This document shows, one piece after another, positions 1 through 12,400 of a stretch of DNA of 64,000 bases (the first letter of the stretch is position 1; each line of letters opens with the position of its first letter). A program made the translations under genes and the position numbers. Where the stretch lies: the NCBI RefSeq assembly GCF_021869535.1, contig NW_026262690.1, positions 89,511,995 through 89,575,994 on the forward strand, read 5' to 3'. Source of the stretch: Mytilus californianus (taxonomy: Eukaryota > Mollusca > Bivalvia > Mytilida > Mytilidae). The notes below the pieces were generated by a model. That model made no database searches, was not told where the DNA came from, and worked only from the letters and a program-made list of their open reading frames with translations.

Positions 1-751
1 CTTTATTTGCACAGTCACATATCCGCATTATGTTATATTATTGCATTTTAACTTTTGGTTACATTCTGAAATAAGTTCTTACTGTCCAGTAGTATTCTAT
101 CCTTGTATACAGGGGTTATGGTGATCGAAAACATATAAAATATTTCACACATTTCTAATTGCTCATTATTGTACTATTAACCTTTTTGCACCCAACTCAT
201 TTTATAATCAAATTTATGTAAGTGTGTCGCCTCAATTTCTTATGTACTTTGTTCAACTTCAACACTTAAGGATTGATACACACAAGTTTTCTACCAAATT
301 TATTTCATGTGACCTGACGTGTTCATTGTAGTCACTAAGCCAGGTTTGTTTAGAGGAAAGAGGGACAATTTCTCTGAATTTATTGCTTACCAGGGCCATT
401 TTTGTAAAGAATCATTGATACAAAAGTGATCTTTAAGATTTTTTTTTGTTCTTTAAACTTGTAACAACATTGTTGTTTTTTTCAAACATGTATGTGTAAA
501 AATGGCTAAAAACTGTAAACTTGACCAATTTTGGTAAGTTTAGAGTATTAATAATTTATCATTAAAAATGTATGAGAAGAACAGACTCAATCAAAACCAA
601 AGATCTGTTGAATGTAGATGTAAACATTGTCCTTTGAATACAAATTAATTCATTTTGGTTAGGGACATCATTCAATACAAAACTTTATAAACACATGTAA
701 AATTTGCAATATTGTCTTCCAAAGCAATATGCTGTGCTGAAAAAGCATTTT

Positions 752-1006
752 TATGTCCCCTACGCTAGGCGAAGGGGGCATTAAGTGTTACCTTTGTCTG
801 TATGTATGTCCCAAAATTGCTTTCAGTTCTTTAACTTTAGTTTGCCTAACCCAAATGTTATGAAACTTTAAACACAATGCTTATCACCATAAAACACAGA
901 TCAAGTTCGAATTTGGGTGGCATCACTTTTATAGTTCTCTAGTTGTGTCCCTTTATAACGTTATATGCAAGTGGGGGCATCATCTGTGTCCCATGGACAC
1001 ATTCTA
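752..1006 (+). repeat. Dispersed bivalve repeat (TATGTCCCCTACG type)
   Basis: Starts 'tatgtcccctacgctaggc' and ends near 'gtcccatggacacattct', an arrangement I recognise from many mussel loci. Related in style to 35035-35345. Confidence 0.55.
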
Positions 1007-1474
1007 CATTTATTATTTGAATAAAAAAAGCAAAAATATTTGATGATTTGTATGATTTGAGAACATTTTATAGACTATTTAATATTCAAATAACAGTAGG
1101 TTTTAACAACTTTTAGATTTTGACAAACCGGGAAATTGGCTCTACCTCTTTGTTTTTACTTTGATAAACAGTTGGGATGTTTCATATTGTACTTAAGCAA
1201 ACACCAATTTGTCAAATTTGAAAGATGACTAGACAAGTATTCATCAATTCAATCTAGACAAATTATTGGACAAAACTCAACTGTTGGTGTACCGGTATCC
1301 TTAGTATCAGCAATGCAAATGTATGATAAAACATTTCAGTAATATTTTACCCAAGTACTCAATTCATCTATTTGATTAGAATATATGGGAAAACCATATG
1401 ATACCCACATCTAAAAAAAAGATATGATTTTTGCCAGATGAAAGCAACTAGATTAATTCCAGATCCAAGAAGTT

Positions 1475-1690
1475 TGTTACACCCAAACTCATAAAGGTGT
1501 TAACATATATTCAAGGAAGTGATCTTTTCAATTAGAATTTTACCTAGTGCTGTTTTAACAGATGTTTATGATGTTGAAATCAATATTTTTACTGTTTATT
1601 GAAGCTTTACCAATGTTCCACCTGAGCAGTTTTGGTTTAACCTCAGACATATTTTTAACTAGCTCTTCATGAAGAAAAAACGGAGATAAA
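1475..1690 (+). repeat. Degenerate dispersed repeat, copy 1
   Basis: Shares ordered blocks with 30683-30920: 'gttacacccaaa', 'aggtgtta', a mid GATnTT-AATCAATATT block and 'cacctgagcagttttggttt'. The copies are strongly diverged. Confidence 0.45.
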
Positions 1691-2021
1691 ATTGCCTGCA
1701 TGCAAACAAATTTTTTTAACTCCTATGATTTCAGTTGTAATCTGACATGGGAAAAAGATTTTTTTATGGCATATTGCATTTAAATTTTATAAATTAGAAT
1801 ATAAATCTTGCAGTCATTGCAGTAAAGTGTCAATTATGAGCTCTGTGATGTTAAAGACATCAAAACTTCATATTCTTTTTACATTAAGGGTAATCATAAT
1901 TTAAATGTAATTTTATGTTGTGCAAGCCATCAGCTGGAGCTTAATTTTTACCAATAGGAATATTAGGTCTGAGGGTTTTTTCACCATTATATGACAGAGC
2001 AGAGACAATGTTAATTAATAG

Positions 2022-2554
2022 AATTGAGAAAGGAAATGGGGAATGTGTCAATGAGACAACAAACTGATCAAAGAGCAGAAAACAGTCCAAGGCCACCAAT
2101 GAGTCTTCAATGGAGCAAGAAAATCCCACACCTAGGAGCGTGCATGAGCTGGCCCCTAAACAATAATTTATACTAGTTCAGTGAAATGGACACCACACTA
2201 AACTCTGAAACATATAAATGAACCAAAACTAAAAAAACACACAAGAATGACAAAGGCTAGAAGTTCCTGACTTCAGACAGGCGCATAAATGCAGTGGGGT
2301 TAAACATGTTTTGTGAGATTTCAACCCTCCCCCTATACCTCTAGCCAATGTGGAATAAACAAACACACAGCAATATGCACAGTAAAATTCAGTTCAAAAG
2401 AAGTCTGAGTTCGATGTTAGAATATGTAACAAAAAAAACTAAGCAAAATGACAATGATCAACATGATACAACAAAGGACTGCTAGCAGTTACTGACATGC
2501 CAGCTCTAGGCCTCAATTAAACTAATCGAAAGATTATGTCTTCATCATATGAAC
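2022..2554 (+). mobile_element. Dispersed bivalve element (GGGAATGTGTCAATGAGACAAC type)
   Basis: Long match to a repeat I recall in mussel sequences: 'ggggaatgtgtcaatgagac', 'aaggccaccaatgagtctt', 'ctggcccctaaacaa', 'cctccccctatacctctagc', 'gcagttactgacatgccagc', ending 'aagattatgtcttcatcat'. No protein visible; non-autonomous. Confidence 0.65.
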
Positions 2555-3591
2555 ATTTTTTACCCAAGTTTTATGATATTTAGTAGTGCCTAAACCAAAT
2601 GCTCATATATTTTATTTAAATGAAAATAATGTGTTCCTCAGTCATATACATGTAATAACAGATGAAAATAAGATTTTCAATAAAAAATGGAGAACAGTAT
2701 AAATCCTACATCAATTTTTTACATCTTAATCTGAAAAGAAGGCTTTTTGCTCACCTGTATATTTACGTACAACATTCTACAGAACAAGATATCAAAAAGG
2801 GTATAAACCAGTTTTAAAATGGCCCAATTTTGTTGCATAGTTAGAATGACTGACAGAAAGCACCGTTGTGACTTAAAATAGCAAAAATATAAGTTTTTGG
2901 AAAGTTTATCATTCTTTGTAGATAAATATACAAAATGGTTCTAATTAACTAATTCATTGATGGCACGTTAAGTTGTTTATTTGAAATGCTAGTTATTCAG
3001 AAAATAAGTTACATAATCATAATTACACCGCTGAAATGAAAATAGAGACATAAAATACAAGAACAAACAAAAAAGGACAACTTGGTTACAGTTTATGTCA
3101 TAATTTAATGTGAAAGAGACATAAAACTACCATAGCTTGAAGTGATAGACATTCTTCTTTTGATCTACCAGACTGTTTCTATTTGGTTGACAATTAGACT
3201 GTATGTTGTCCTTGATATTGAACAAAAAAGGAAAACAACAATTGGTAAAAATCACAGTAGTCTTCCAAAGCAAAAACATATATTAATCAGTCTATAGATG
3301 TAAAGAATTGGTAAATTGATGGAGTATTTTTTATTTCAGTAGAGTTCAAATTGGTTTGATGGAATGGCATATTAAAGGGAAAGGGTATGGGATGGAATAG
3401 GGACTATATACACTTTCAAACTTTTATGAAATAAGTTGGTGGACATATAGACTTAATATATATATATAGAATTAATATGCACACTTTTGTGACTAAATCT
3501 CCCTGTATTTGAAACAGGGATTCAACTCTTATAAACAGAGTTTGAAATTTTTTCTTACAAGAGATTTTGTGAAAGAAGAAGGTCCGGTAAG

Positions 3592-4126
3592 GGCTAGTTT
3601 TGGCCTAAAATTCGAAGAGTTTTTACATTTTTTAAACACTTAAGTGTCTACTTCAGTCGTTTCAATTAGTTGATGTAAAAGGTTTGAACCGATTTGGTTA
3701 TGAAAGACGCTCAAATTCAAGCTTCAGTATGAAAAGTCTATCAAATATGCCATAAAACATCACTTTTCAGATGTTTTTTGTCCAAGATGGAAGTGGCCTC
3801 ATTCGTGTTCAGTCTCAACCTTTATATATGTTATGTATCATCAAATACAACATATATTTAAATATTAAGACTGAACACAAATGAGGCCACTTCCATTTTA
3901 GACAAAAACTGTCTTAAAATTAGCACAAATGCTAAAATTGTGAAGATTTCAGTAATATTTCATGAATTTATGATGCTATTACCTGATGCATGTTCATTGT
4001 ATTGTCAAAACAGCCCATATTTATGGAACAGAAGTATTCTACTTTCCAATAAATAGCTAAAAGTTAACATTTCAACAAATTTGTAAAAATGCTATATTTT
4101 GGGGACAAAAAGGGGTCTTACCGGAC
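3592..4126. mobile_element. Foldback/MITE-like element with GTCCGGTAAG termini
   Basis: Terminal inverted repeat gtccggtaag at 3592-3601 and cttaccggac at 4117-4126. A second nested inverted repeat lies inside: 3779-3816 ('aagtggcctcattcgtgttc') pairs with 3869-3905 ('gaacacaaatgaggccactt'). Confidence 0.7.
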
Positions 4127-5113
4127 CTACTCCTTTATAAGAAGTTTAGGATACAAAGGCAACTTTAAATGTTGGTCATTGAATATTATCCCTCTCCAGC
4201 TGGATATGACCTCCTTCTTTGGATGACTTTTATCCACGAGAGGAAACATATTTCTAGACCACACATCATCACATGACTTATGCTGGTATCAGAAAAAAAT
4301 GCAGAACAGTGAAGTCAAATTTATCGGGTGCCAAACTGAAAGATGAACAAATGGTACAATCAAAATGGTTGTCTTAATTAGAAATCTGTCTGATACTTCT
4401 TGTTTTACAAGAATACATCTATGTACATTCTGTTTCTTCAACAATAATTACATCAAAATGCTTGGCTCAACTTGGCACCAGAATTCATACCTGTATATAA
4501 ATTGGCTTGTTTCACTGTAATGTTTTGGCAGTGTTTCCTTTATTCAAACGGCTAAATGCAAATTACAATAAATGAAAATAAACAAACGCTGGATTATTTT
4601 GATATAGAATAACATTAAATAGCATATGGTTTATGCATTAAAAAGTAAACCTTCATCAAAATGCAATTTGATAAGATTAGGATGAAACTGAAAGGCAGCC
4701 ATTAAGATATAAACACAGTTTCCCTCCATGTTATCGAAACTTTATTAGTTTTTAGATTAAAATAATTGTTGTGATTATAGTATGATTACTAGGTTTGGAG
4801 ATGGTCAGTGAAGTTTTGATGGACGTTTTGGCGCCATTTGACCTTATTGTTAGTAGTGTTTTTATTGATTATCCATTTGCCTTGATGATGTTACTTGTGA
4901 TTCAAGTGCCCTAGAGATCATTTTCTACTTTGTCAATGGAAGATAATTGTTTTGTTTTTGCAATGATTGCTATCTTTTCCTGGTCTCAAAAAAAAATTTA
5001 GCACTTTTTTTATAACATGTTGATAAAGTAGCAGGTGATGTATTTATTTTGTTTGCTGGAATTATGCTGAAATTATCAGGATCTGACTCAACAAGGATTA
5101 TTAATAGACCAGA

Positions 5114-5323
5114 TACTGTAAATTCAGAAATTATTGCGTGCATTTATTATTGCGATTTTGTCATTTTAGACTAAAATGTGATTCTAATTTTTGCGATATT
5201 GAGGAAAATCCTGTTTAATTCATAAAAAAGAATTCAGAATGCGAGTTTAAATTATTGCGATTATAATCCTGTCGCATTTTTCGCAATAATAAAAACATCG
5301 CAATAATTTCTTAATTTACAGTA
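5114..5323. mobile_element. MITE-like palindromic element, family A copy 1
   Basis: Ends tactgtaaattcagaaatta and taatttcttaattta-cagta form an inverted repeat; the interior is full of ATTGCG/CGCAAT. A second copy of the family is at 15725-15934. Confidence 0.75.
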
Positions 5324-5458
5324 ATTTGTTTAAAAAGGCCTGGTTACGGGTAAAGGGGACTTTGAGTGGATACAAAATGGCATCCTGTGATTGCTTTTTA
5401 TAAGATAATATATATAAAGCAAATAACGACAAAAACTGTCCAAAAAATACCACATTTT

Positions 5459-5517
5459 CAGTCTGACTTAAGCCAGCCCCACTATCCACTTGAGTGGGGG
5501 CTGGCTTTAGACAGACT
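5459..5517. repeat. Hairpin-forming inverted repeat
   Basis: 'cagtctgacttaagccagcc' pairs with 'ggctggctttagacagactg' around a ~15-base centre. Confidence 0.6.
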
Positions 5518-6331
5518 GTCACATTTTAGGACTAGTTTTTGGCTACCTAGAATTAGGTCTTCAGAACAAATGTGGTGACAATGTTTGAATATAGAGGGGT
5601 TACCAAAAGTTATATGAAAACAATGGTTGACATGACAACATTATTAATGTAAATGTGAAAACAAATGTGTTCATTCTTTAGACTATCTGTGCTGTAGTTC
5701 AGCTAGATGGCAATATGTGTAAAAATGCCAAACTCCTCAGTAATGGGTTTTTGGGGTATTGCAAGGTTTCTAATCCTAAAACTTAAAAAGTATTTAATGG
5801 ATTGAATGGAACCTTAGTAAGTGATGACAGGGGCAATTTGAATCAAAGTGATGACAGGGGTAATTTGAATCAATGTTCAGAATGTTAAAGTGGCTCCAAT
5901 TCCAGATCCCATAATGGGCATTTACATACAGTGCACTTAAAGGCTATAGGTATAAAGTCCCATTTTTATTTTAATTATTTTAAATTACAAACTTGTTGAG
6001 GCATAATGTTTACCTGGAAATGTTTTTCTTCCTGTTATTTCAAATTAATCATAGTATAATTTCCTGATTTTTGTTTTTGCACCTTATGAATGTGGTTATA
6101 CTAGGATAATTTAAATTTTGTATACAAATTCTTATCACAAAAGTAGAAAAATTCATAATGTTCTTTCTATAAATTTTATCCTGTTGAAAAGTTAAAATTC
6201 TGCATACACCTTTAAACTGGTATTTCAGATATCTAGCTATAATAACTTCCCTTTTAAAATAGCAAAAACACTTACAGTCTCGTATATACTTAGTTAATTA
6301 GAAAATGAAGTATTTATTGGAATCTTTGCAG

Positions 6332-6479
6332 GAAGTGCTCCATGTTGCACAATGTGAGATGCAGTATGCTGCATCTGCTGCATTCCTACAGATCTTACAG
6401 AAAAATTTGGTACCGATACAAAACTATACACAGACATTTCTACAGACAATACTCAACAGTGTGGATGGCAAAGATCCAG
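6332..6479 (+). CDS. PPP4R4: PPP4R4 visible exon 1
   Basis: Acceptor ttgcag at 6326-6331, donor gtaaat at 6480. It opens in phase 0 and leaves one base. It encodes visible residues 1-49, starting EVLHVAQCEMQ and matching the family segment EALHVAGVEMQ. The open frame runs upstream to an ATG at 6305, but that part lies before a good acceptor, so it is not taken as the start. Since the family has roughly 95-100 residues before this point, upstream exons are expected left of the window. Confidence 0.9.
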
Positions 6480-9400
6480 GTAAATTGATATAACAGGACA
6501 CACACACACAGGGTGGTTGGGTAAAAATCACCCTGGCTGGTGTTGAGTGAATCTCAGTGAAATAATGTGATTGCTAGTGATTTGGGGGTGATAACACTGA
6601 TTTATGACTGTAAAGTGATTCAATTGAATTTACAAGTGAATCATCAGCAATCCCTAGCATTCGCTGTGAATAATCACCACCAAGAGTGATTTTTAAATGA
6701 TTACTTTAAATATACTGTGCTCTCAGATAATTGTCTCCCATTTTTTAAGGAAAAAATTGTATAAAATATACTGTGCTCTCAGATAATTGTCTCCCATTTT
6801 TTAAGGAAAAAATTGTAAAAAAAGGGCAATTAAATTATTTCATGCATATACAGGATGATAAAATGTAAATGTGATAGGAAATGAATTCCTACCTCTTACA
6901 AAAAGATCATCTTGAGTCAGATTTTTAACAAGGTAGCTAGGGTAAAAGTGTAAGTTGGAAGACATTATTCTGACTTCAAGTCAGTCAGTCTCTTTTGCCT
7001 AAATGTTGCATGCTTGATGGAGATTTAGAAAACACCACTTTTAAAGGTTGTAATTTCACTAGACCATTACATTCAAATCTTCACACTCAATGCAGTACAT
7101 GCAGTTGTCATCTAAGTAATCATACAACTCCATGTGAAGAAATACAACAGTTAAATTATTATATATAGACTAAGCTAAACTTTAGAAGTTTTAATAGTAT
7201 TACATGTGGTTCGTCTTTTATTTGTTCAAAACTTGAACTTTGTTAGTTGGACCCGAAATTGTTATAACACAATCAAAGGTTTTCAGTGCATTATTTTTGT
7301 AGAAAAACCAAATATTATTGAAAATAAATGCTGAAATCTAATCATAGCCTGGAAACTTTGTCCGGTTTATTGAACTGGAGGAGGTTGATTCATTTCTATT
7401 GTTGACCTAGATATTAACAATCATTTCATAATTCCATGTTATAGTATATTGATTCATCCAGCCATAAATTTCATAATTACATCAAATGACAATCACTTGG
7501 GATTTTATTGTCAACAATTTATATTTGTTGTGGTATATCAAAAGTCATATTTAATAATCATTGTAGTAATAAATAGGAAATGAGAAATGGTATGGGTCAG
7601 TGAATCAGTCATATTGACTTCATCACTTGTATGGGGGAAAGGCTGATTAAGAAATTGATTGTTCTTGTATTATTGGGGATAATGACAATTTATGAATTAT
7701 TATGTGAAATTGAAATTCTGTTTCAAAAATTTGATATTTTTGGTTTGGATTGCACCTCTGTTTCATGTAAACATGTCTTTTGTTCATGAAATTTATGTTT
7801 TGATTTTGTTGCTGATTTTTTTTTTCGGGGAGTGGAGTTTCAAGCTTATTTTAGGATAACTTTCATCATTTAGTTGTAGATTTATTGTCAAAGACTTTTT
7901 ACCAATATCATTTAAACACATTCTGTGCTTCCTTGAGAGAAGCATAGTTTCTGTTCACAACTAAATATTCATTATGTTTTTTTGGGGGGTAATAACACAT
8001 TTATTCCAAGACAACTTTCATCATTTAGTCATAGATTTATTGTCTCAGCCTTTCTAGAATATCATTCAACAATTAAATCATTTCTTTCCTTCAGAGTAGC
8101 CGTTTTTCTGTTCACAATTAAATTATGATTTCAGAAGTGTCAAGTACCTTTTATTTGAGAGGAGCATTTTTTCTATCCACAATTAAATTATAATTTCAGA
8201 AGTATCAAGCGCCTGGTTAGATACTCTACTGGACGTTATAGAATTACTGCCTAAAGATGTTATAAAGAAAGAGGTTTGTGAATAATTAATATCCTACCAC
8301 AGAAAAACAAAATTTCTTTCCCATGAATGACATAACGTAATGAAATTATTGACTGTCTGTGAGAAAACAATAGTATGTTTCTATAATTAACCCATTAGGA
8401 GAAACTACAAAAGAAAAATCTAATGACGTTAACACAGTTACAAATTGAAGCAAATACTAAAGACGCCTCTTGTATGCACAATTGCAGTTAACACATTCTT
8501 AACGTGGTTTAAAGTATTATTTGAGGCCATACCAAATTAATTTGTTTTTGTTTTTTTATTTTTTATTTGTGTACCAGTTAGCAGGCAATATGTTTATTTT
8601 CAATTTTGTACCTGCGTTACTGAAGGCAGAAGCAGGTCTAGTAATAGTAGACTCCGTCCATCTGTCCGAAAGAAAATTTTCGCCAAAGTGATTTGTTTTC
8701 TATGAAAGGGAATGATTTAATATTTGGTCTGCAGCTTGATAATGTTGAGTTGTACAGAGAAAGCAAATTTTACATCTGCCATGTAGCCACTTCCTGTTTG
8801 CCAATAGTTTGAAATTTTACAACACTCATTGTTCAAGGAAAATTTTAATCAAACTTTTCTGGGCTCCTTTTGAAGTGAATAACTTTAATATTTGGTCTGG
8901 GAATGATCAGTTATACACTGGTATACATGTTACCTCAATCAATTGCATGCAGCAATTTAGGCCCAGACCTAATGTTGGTCTTATTCATAGTTTAAAATTA
9001 ATTGAAGACCAGAACAAAATATGCTGTTAGAGGAAAATATAAAGTTCGTAATTCATTTCATCATATTTGTTTACTTATTTGTATATATTTTTAAAATTGA
9101 ACAAATAGTATGATAGAAAGGGCTGGTATAATGGAATTTTGAAAAAGAAAATTAATCCAGAAATTGTTAGAGAAGCAAGTCCCCAAAACAAGAAAATTAT
9201 TTGCTTAAGCCTAATAAAGATACAGAAGAACCAGCAACATGAATATAATGTAAATTAACATATTCTTACAAAAGTTTTTCCCTGATGTTTTATTGTAAAA
9301 AACGTTTATTGAAGTAGGACATGCATAAAATATTTGTAGGGAAGCACTTATTAACCAAGGAAACTGGTACTTGAGTTTTAAGTATTTAGAACATTCATGG

Positions 9401-12400
9401 CATATGTTAAAAAAACTAGACAAAATATTATTTATTCACTGAAGCATTTAATATTCAAGATTATAGGACAGGGGATATATTTTTTTTGCACTTGTAGTAG
9501 AAGCTAAGTGTCTAAGGACCTGTTTGAATTAGAAAAAAAATATTCAGTTATATAATTGATATTTCAGAGGGAAAATTGCAAAGTCCAATTTCTTTCCTTT
9601 TTTGCACTTTTCTGAAACAGGAAAAGAAACTGAAATTAAATATTGAACACACACAGTTCCCTCCCCGATTTAAATGGTTGACTAAAATAAACGCATCTTT
9701 GATAGGCACCATATTGAAGTAATCTATAGAAATGTGCAGCCATGATAATAAAATCAGTCAAATTGACAGCTAAGGCATCAGATCAGTTAATTAAAGAAAA
9801 AATCTAAATTTTCTTTATTAGTCTGGATTGCTTTAGTAAAAAGCCTAATGATCTTAGAAGGGTAAAATTGCATTTTATTTCCATAATTAGCCTCTCCTAA
9901 TGGATCAATAATAACTTCACTATTCAAACTTCTCTGGAATAAGGACATTCACATTGCTACAACTGCCGTAGTCATTCAAGTGTTTTGATGGATGGAATAT
10001 CCACTAGCCAGTATCAAGCTTTGTTAAATATTGCTTCCCTTGGGAGCTTTAAGCAGCACATGCATAAGAGTTACAGTGAAACCTCTATATACGAAACAGT
10101 CTACAAAAATGAAACCTGTCATTACAGAACTCTCATTTAATATTCTTTTATTATTTAACTTTTGTGAACCAATCCATAATCTGTCCAATTAAATTTCATG
10201 GTTTCAAAGGATTTTTTTTTATAGCTTCCAAAGTAATTTTTAATAAAGAATTTCTTATTGTTTTATTTGATTGTAGTTATGGTTTCTATATAAAAAAAAG
10301 ATTCCAAATTAGCACAAAATTTTACCTCTTACAAAACAATTATATCCAATCTGTATTGACAGAATTAGAATTTTTCTAAATATGTCCTTCATTTACAGTC
10401 AAACTCATACTATATAAGTATGAGCTATTTTTCTTGCAGCTGATCAGTTCAATTTGCATTTACTTAGAGCTTCATGTATTAAAACATTTGTAAGGTATTA
10501 AGATAAATTTTGCCCAAGCGAAACAGATTCTTTCAGGTCATTTTACCTTAGATTTACCTGGTGACCCTGATTAAATTGAGTTTTGATCATAGAATTAAAA
10601 TGTAATTAGGCATTTGCAAGAAAAATAGTTAACACTTGTACAATTTTAGTTGTAATAGTTTAAAAGATACAATACATAAGCTTAGATTTTTAATGTTTCA
10701 ATAATTGGCAGGAAACAATTAAAACAGAACAAAATAATGAAATTTTTACCTCTACTTCAGTTTGAACATAGTTTATATGAAATAAATATTTTACAAATCA
10801 TTTTACTGCTCATAAAAACATCAGCCACTCTTCAATGTATAACCATTATTGTTTAGAGATAATAAAACATAAATATTTTCGTCTTTTATATATATTGAGT
10901 CAAAATTCTTTTATTTTTCAGATTTTACATGTGGCAATAGCAAAAGGTCAACTCTCACAGTCAGTAGCAGCAAGAATGGCCTGTTGTAAAATATTAGGAA
11001 AAATTTGTACCAAATTTGAATCTTTTGTGTAAGTACATTATATTACTTACCATTGGATATTTTGATACTGGATTATTTTCATCAAAATATCAACAGTCTG
11101 TAGCAGCAAGAATGGCCTGTTGTAAAATATTAGGGAAAATTTGTACCAAATTTGAATCTTTCGTGTAGGTACATTATATTACTTACCATTGGATATTTTC
11201 TCCTCAAAATATCTACAGATAAACATGATGAAGGCTTGTTGTTAGTTGTTTTGACATTTTCATGACTTACTTACTTCTTGTATGGTTTGTGGTGTAAAAT
11301 GTACTTTGTGCAGTTTTTGTTGTAAAATGTACAAATTTATTCGTTCAGTGTATGTTCACTTAATAGCTTGTTTTTGTTAATATATCTTTTAATTGAGTTA
11401 AGCCATTTCAATTGATATTTTATAGTGTGTCTTTCTATGTTGTGATGTTACACTATTGTTTCAGGTAGGGTGAATGTTGGCGCCTATTAAAACGTTTAAA
11501 CGCGCTGCATTTGTTTGCACCTGTCCTAAGTCAGGAACCTGATGTTCAATGGTTGTCGTTTGTTGATGTGGTTCATAAGTGTTTCTCGTTTCTCGTTTCT
11601 CGTTTTTTATATAGATTAGACCGTTGGTTTTCCTGTTTGAATGGTTTTTCACTAGTCATTTTTAGGGCCCTTTATAGCTTGCTGTTCGGTGTGAGCCTAG
11701 GCCTTACTATAATGGTTTACTTTTACAAATTGTGACTTGGATTGAGAGTTGTCTCATTGGCACTCATACCACATCTTCTTTTATCTATTTGTGCAGTTTT
11801 TGTTGTAAAATGTACTTTGTGCAGTTTTTGTTGTAAAATGTACTTTGTGCCCCAGACGGGTAATATGTTAGATAAGAATAGAAGATTGTTTGAATTAACA
11901 GACATGTTTGTTATTAGATATAGCTTTCACTATTCAGAGTGTGTTCAAAGATGTTACAAGGATTTTATTTCAAACAGATTGTGAAAGATTAAAAATATTC
12001 ATTCAATACATCAGTTGAAAAATAGAATGGTTTTAATTATAAAAACATGCCGTAAACATGGAGCAATGTGGAAGATTCAAAATATTTCTACAACACACTA
12101 CATCCTTTAAGAACATCCCGGATCCACCTTGTAATAATTGACTGTCCATCGTTTAAAAAACAATACAAAGAAAAGCAATAGAAAGACTAAACAAGAAACA
12201 GGCTTTCAGAACAGGGGTTGCATTGGGTGTAATGGTATCTTTTCCATAATAAATGACTATAATTATTAACATTGATTTTTGTAATATACCTTATAGTTTA
12301 GTATATCAATTCCTTATTCTAGAACCATGAAAACAATATCAATTTTTTTAAGACAAAAAATTCCATTATTTAAATCTCCTTGAGTTTCTTTTCCAGAAAG

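Larger units (their letters stand above)
1..6331. other. Upstream or intronic DNA of PPP4R4
   Basis: AT-rich, with no exon that I can join to the PPP4R4 reading frame. It holds the dispersed and foldback repeats listed separately (752-1006, 1475-1690, 2022-2554, 3592-4126, 5114-5323, 5459-5517) and a two-copy 27-bp direct repeat around 5819-5873. Probably part of a long intron, or promoter-distal sequence. Confidence 0.6.

Noticed and set aside
1-6331. N-terminal PPP4R4 exons
   Set aside because: I looked for an exon ending in phase 0 with family-like residues and found none that I could support.
8809-9030. 73-codon + strand open frame in intron 2
   Set aside because: No splice or homology support, composition like the surrounding intron.
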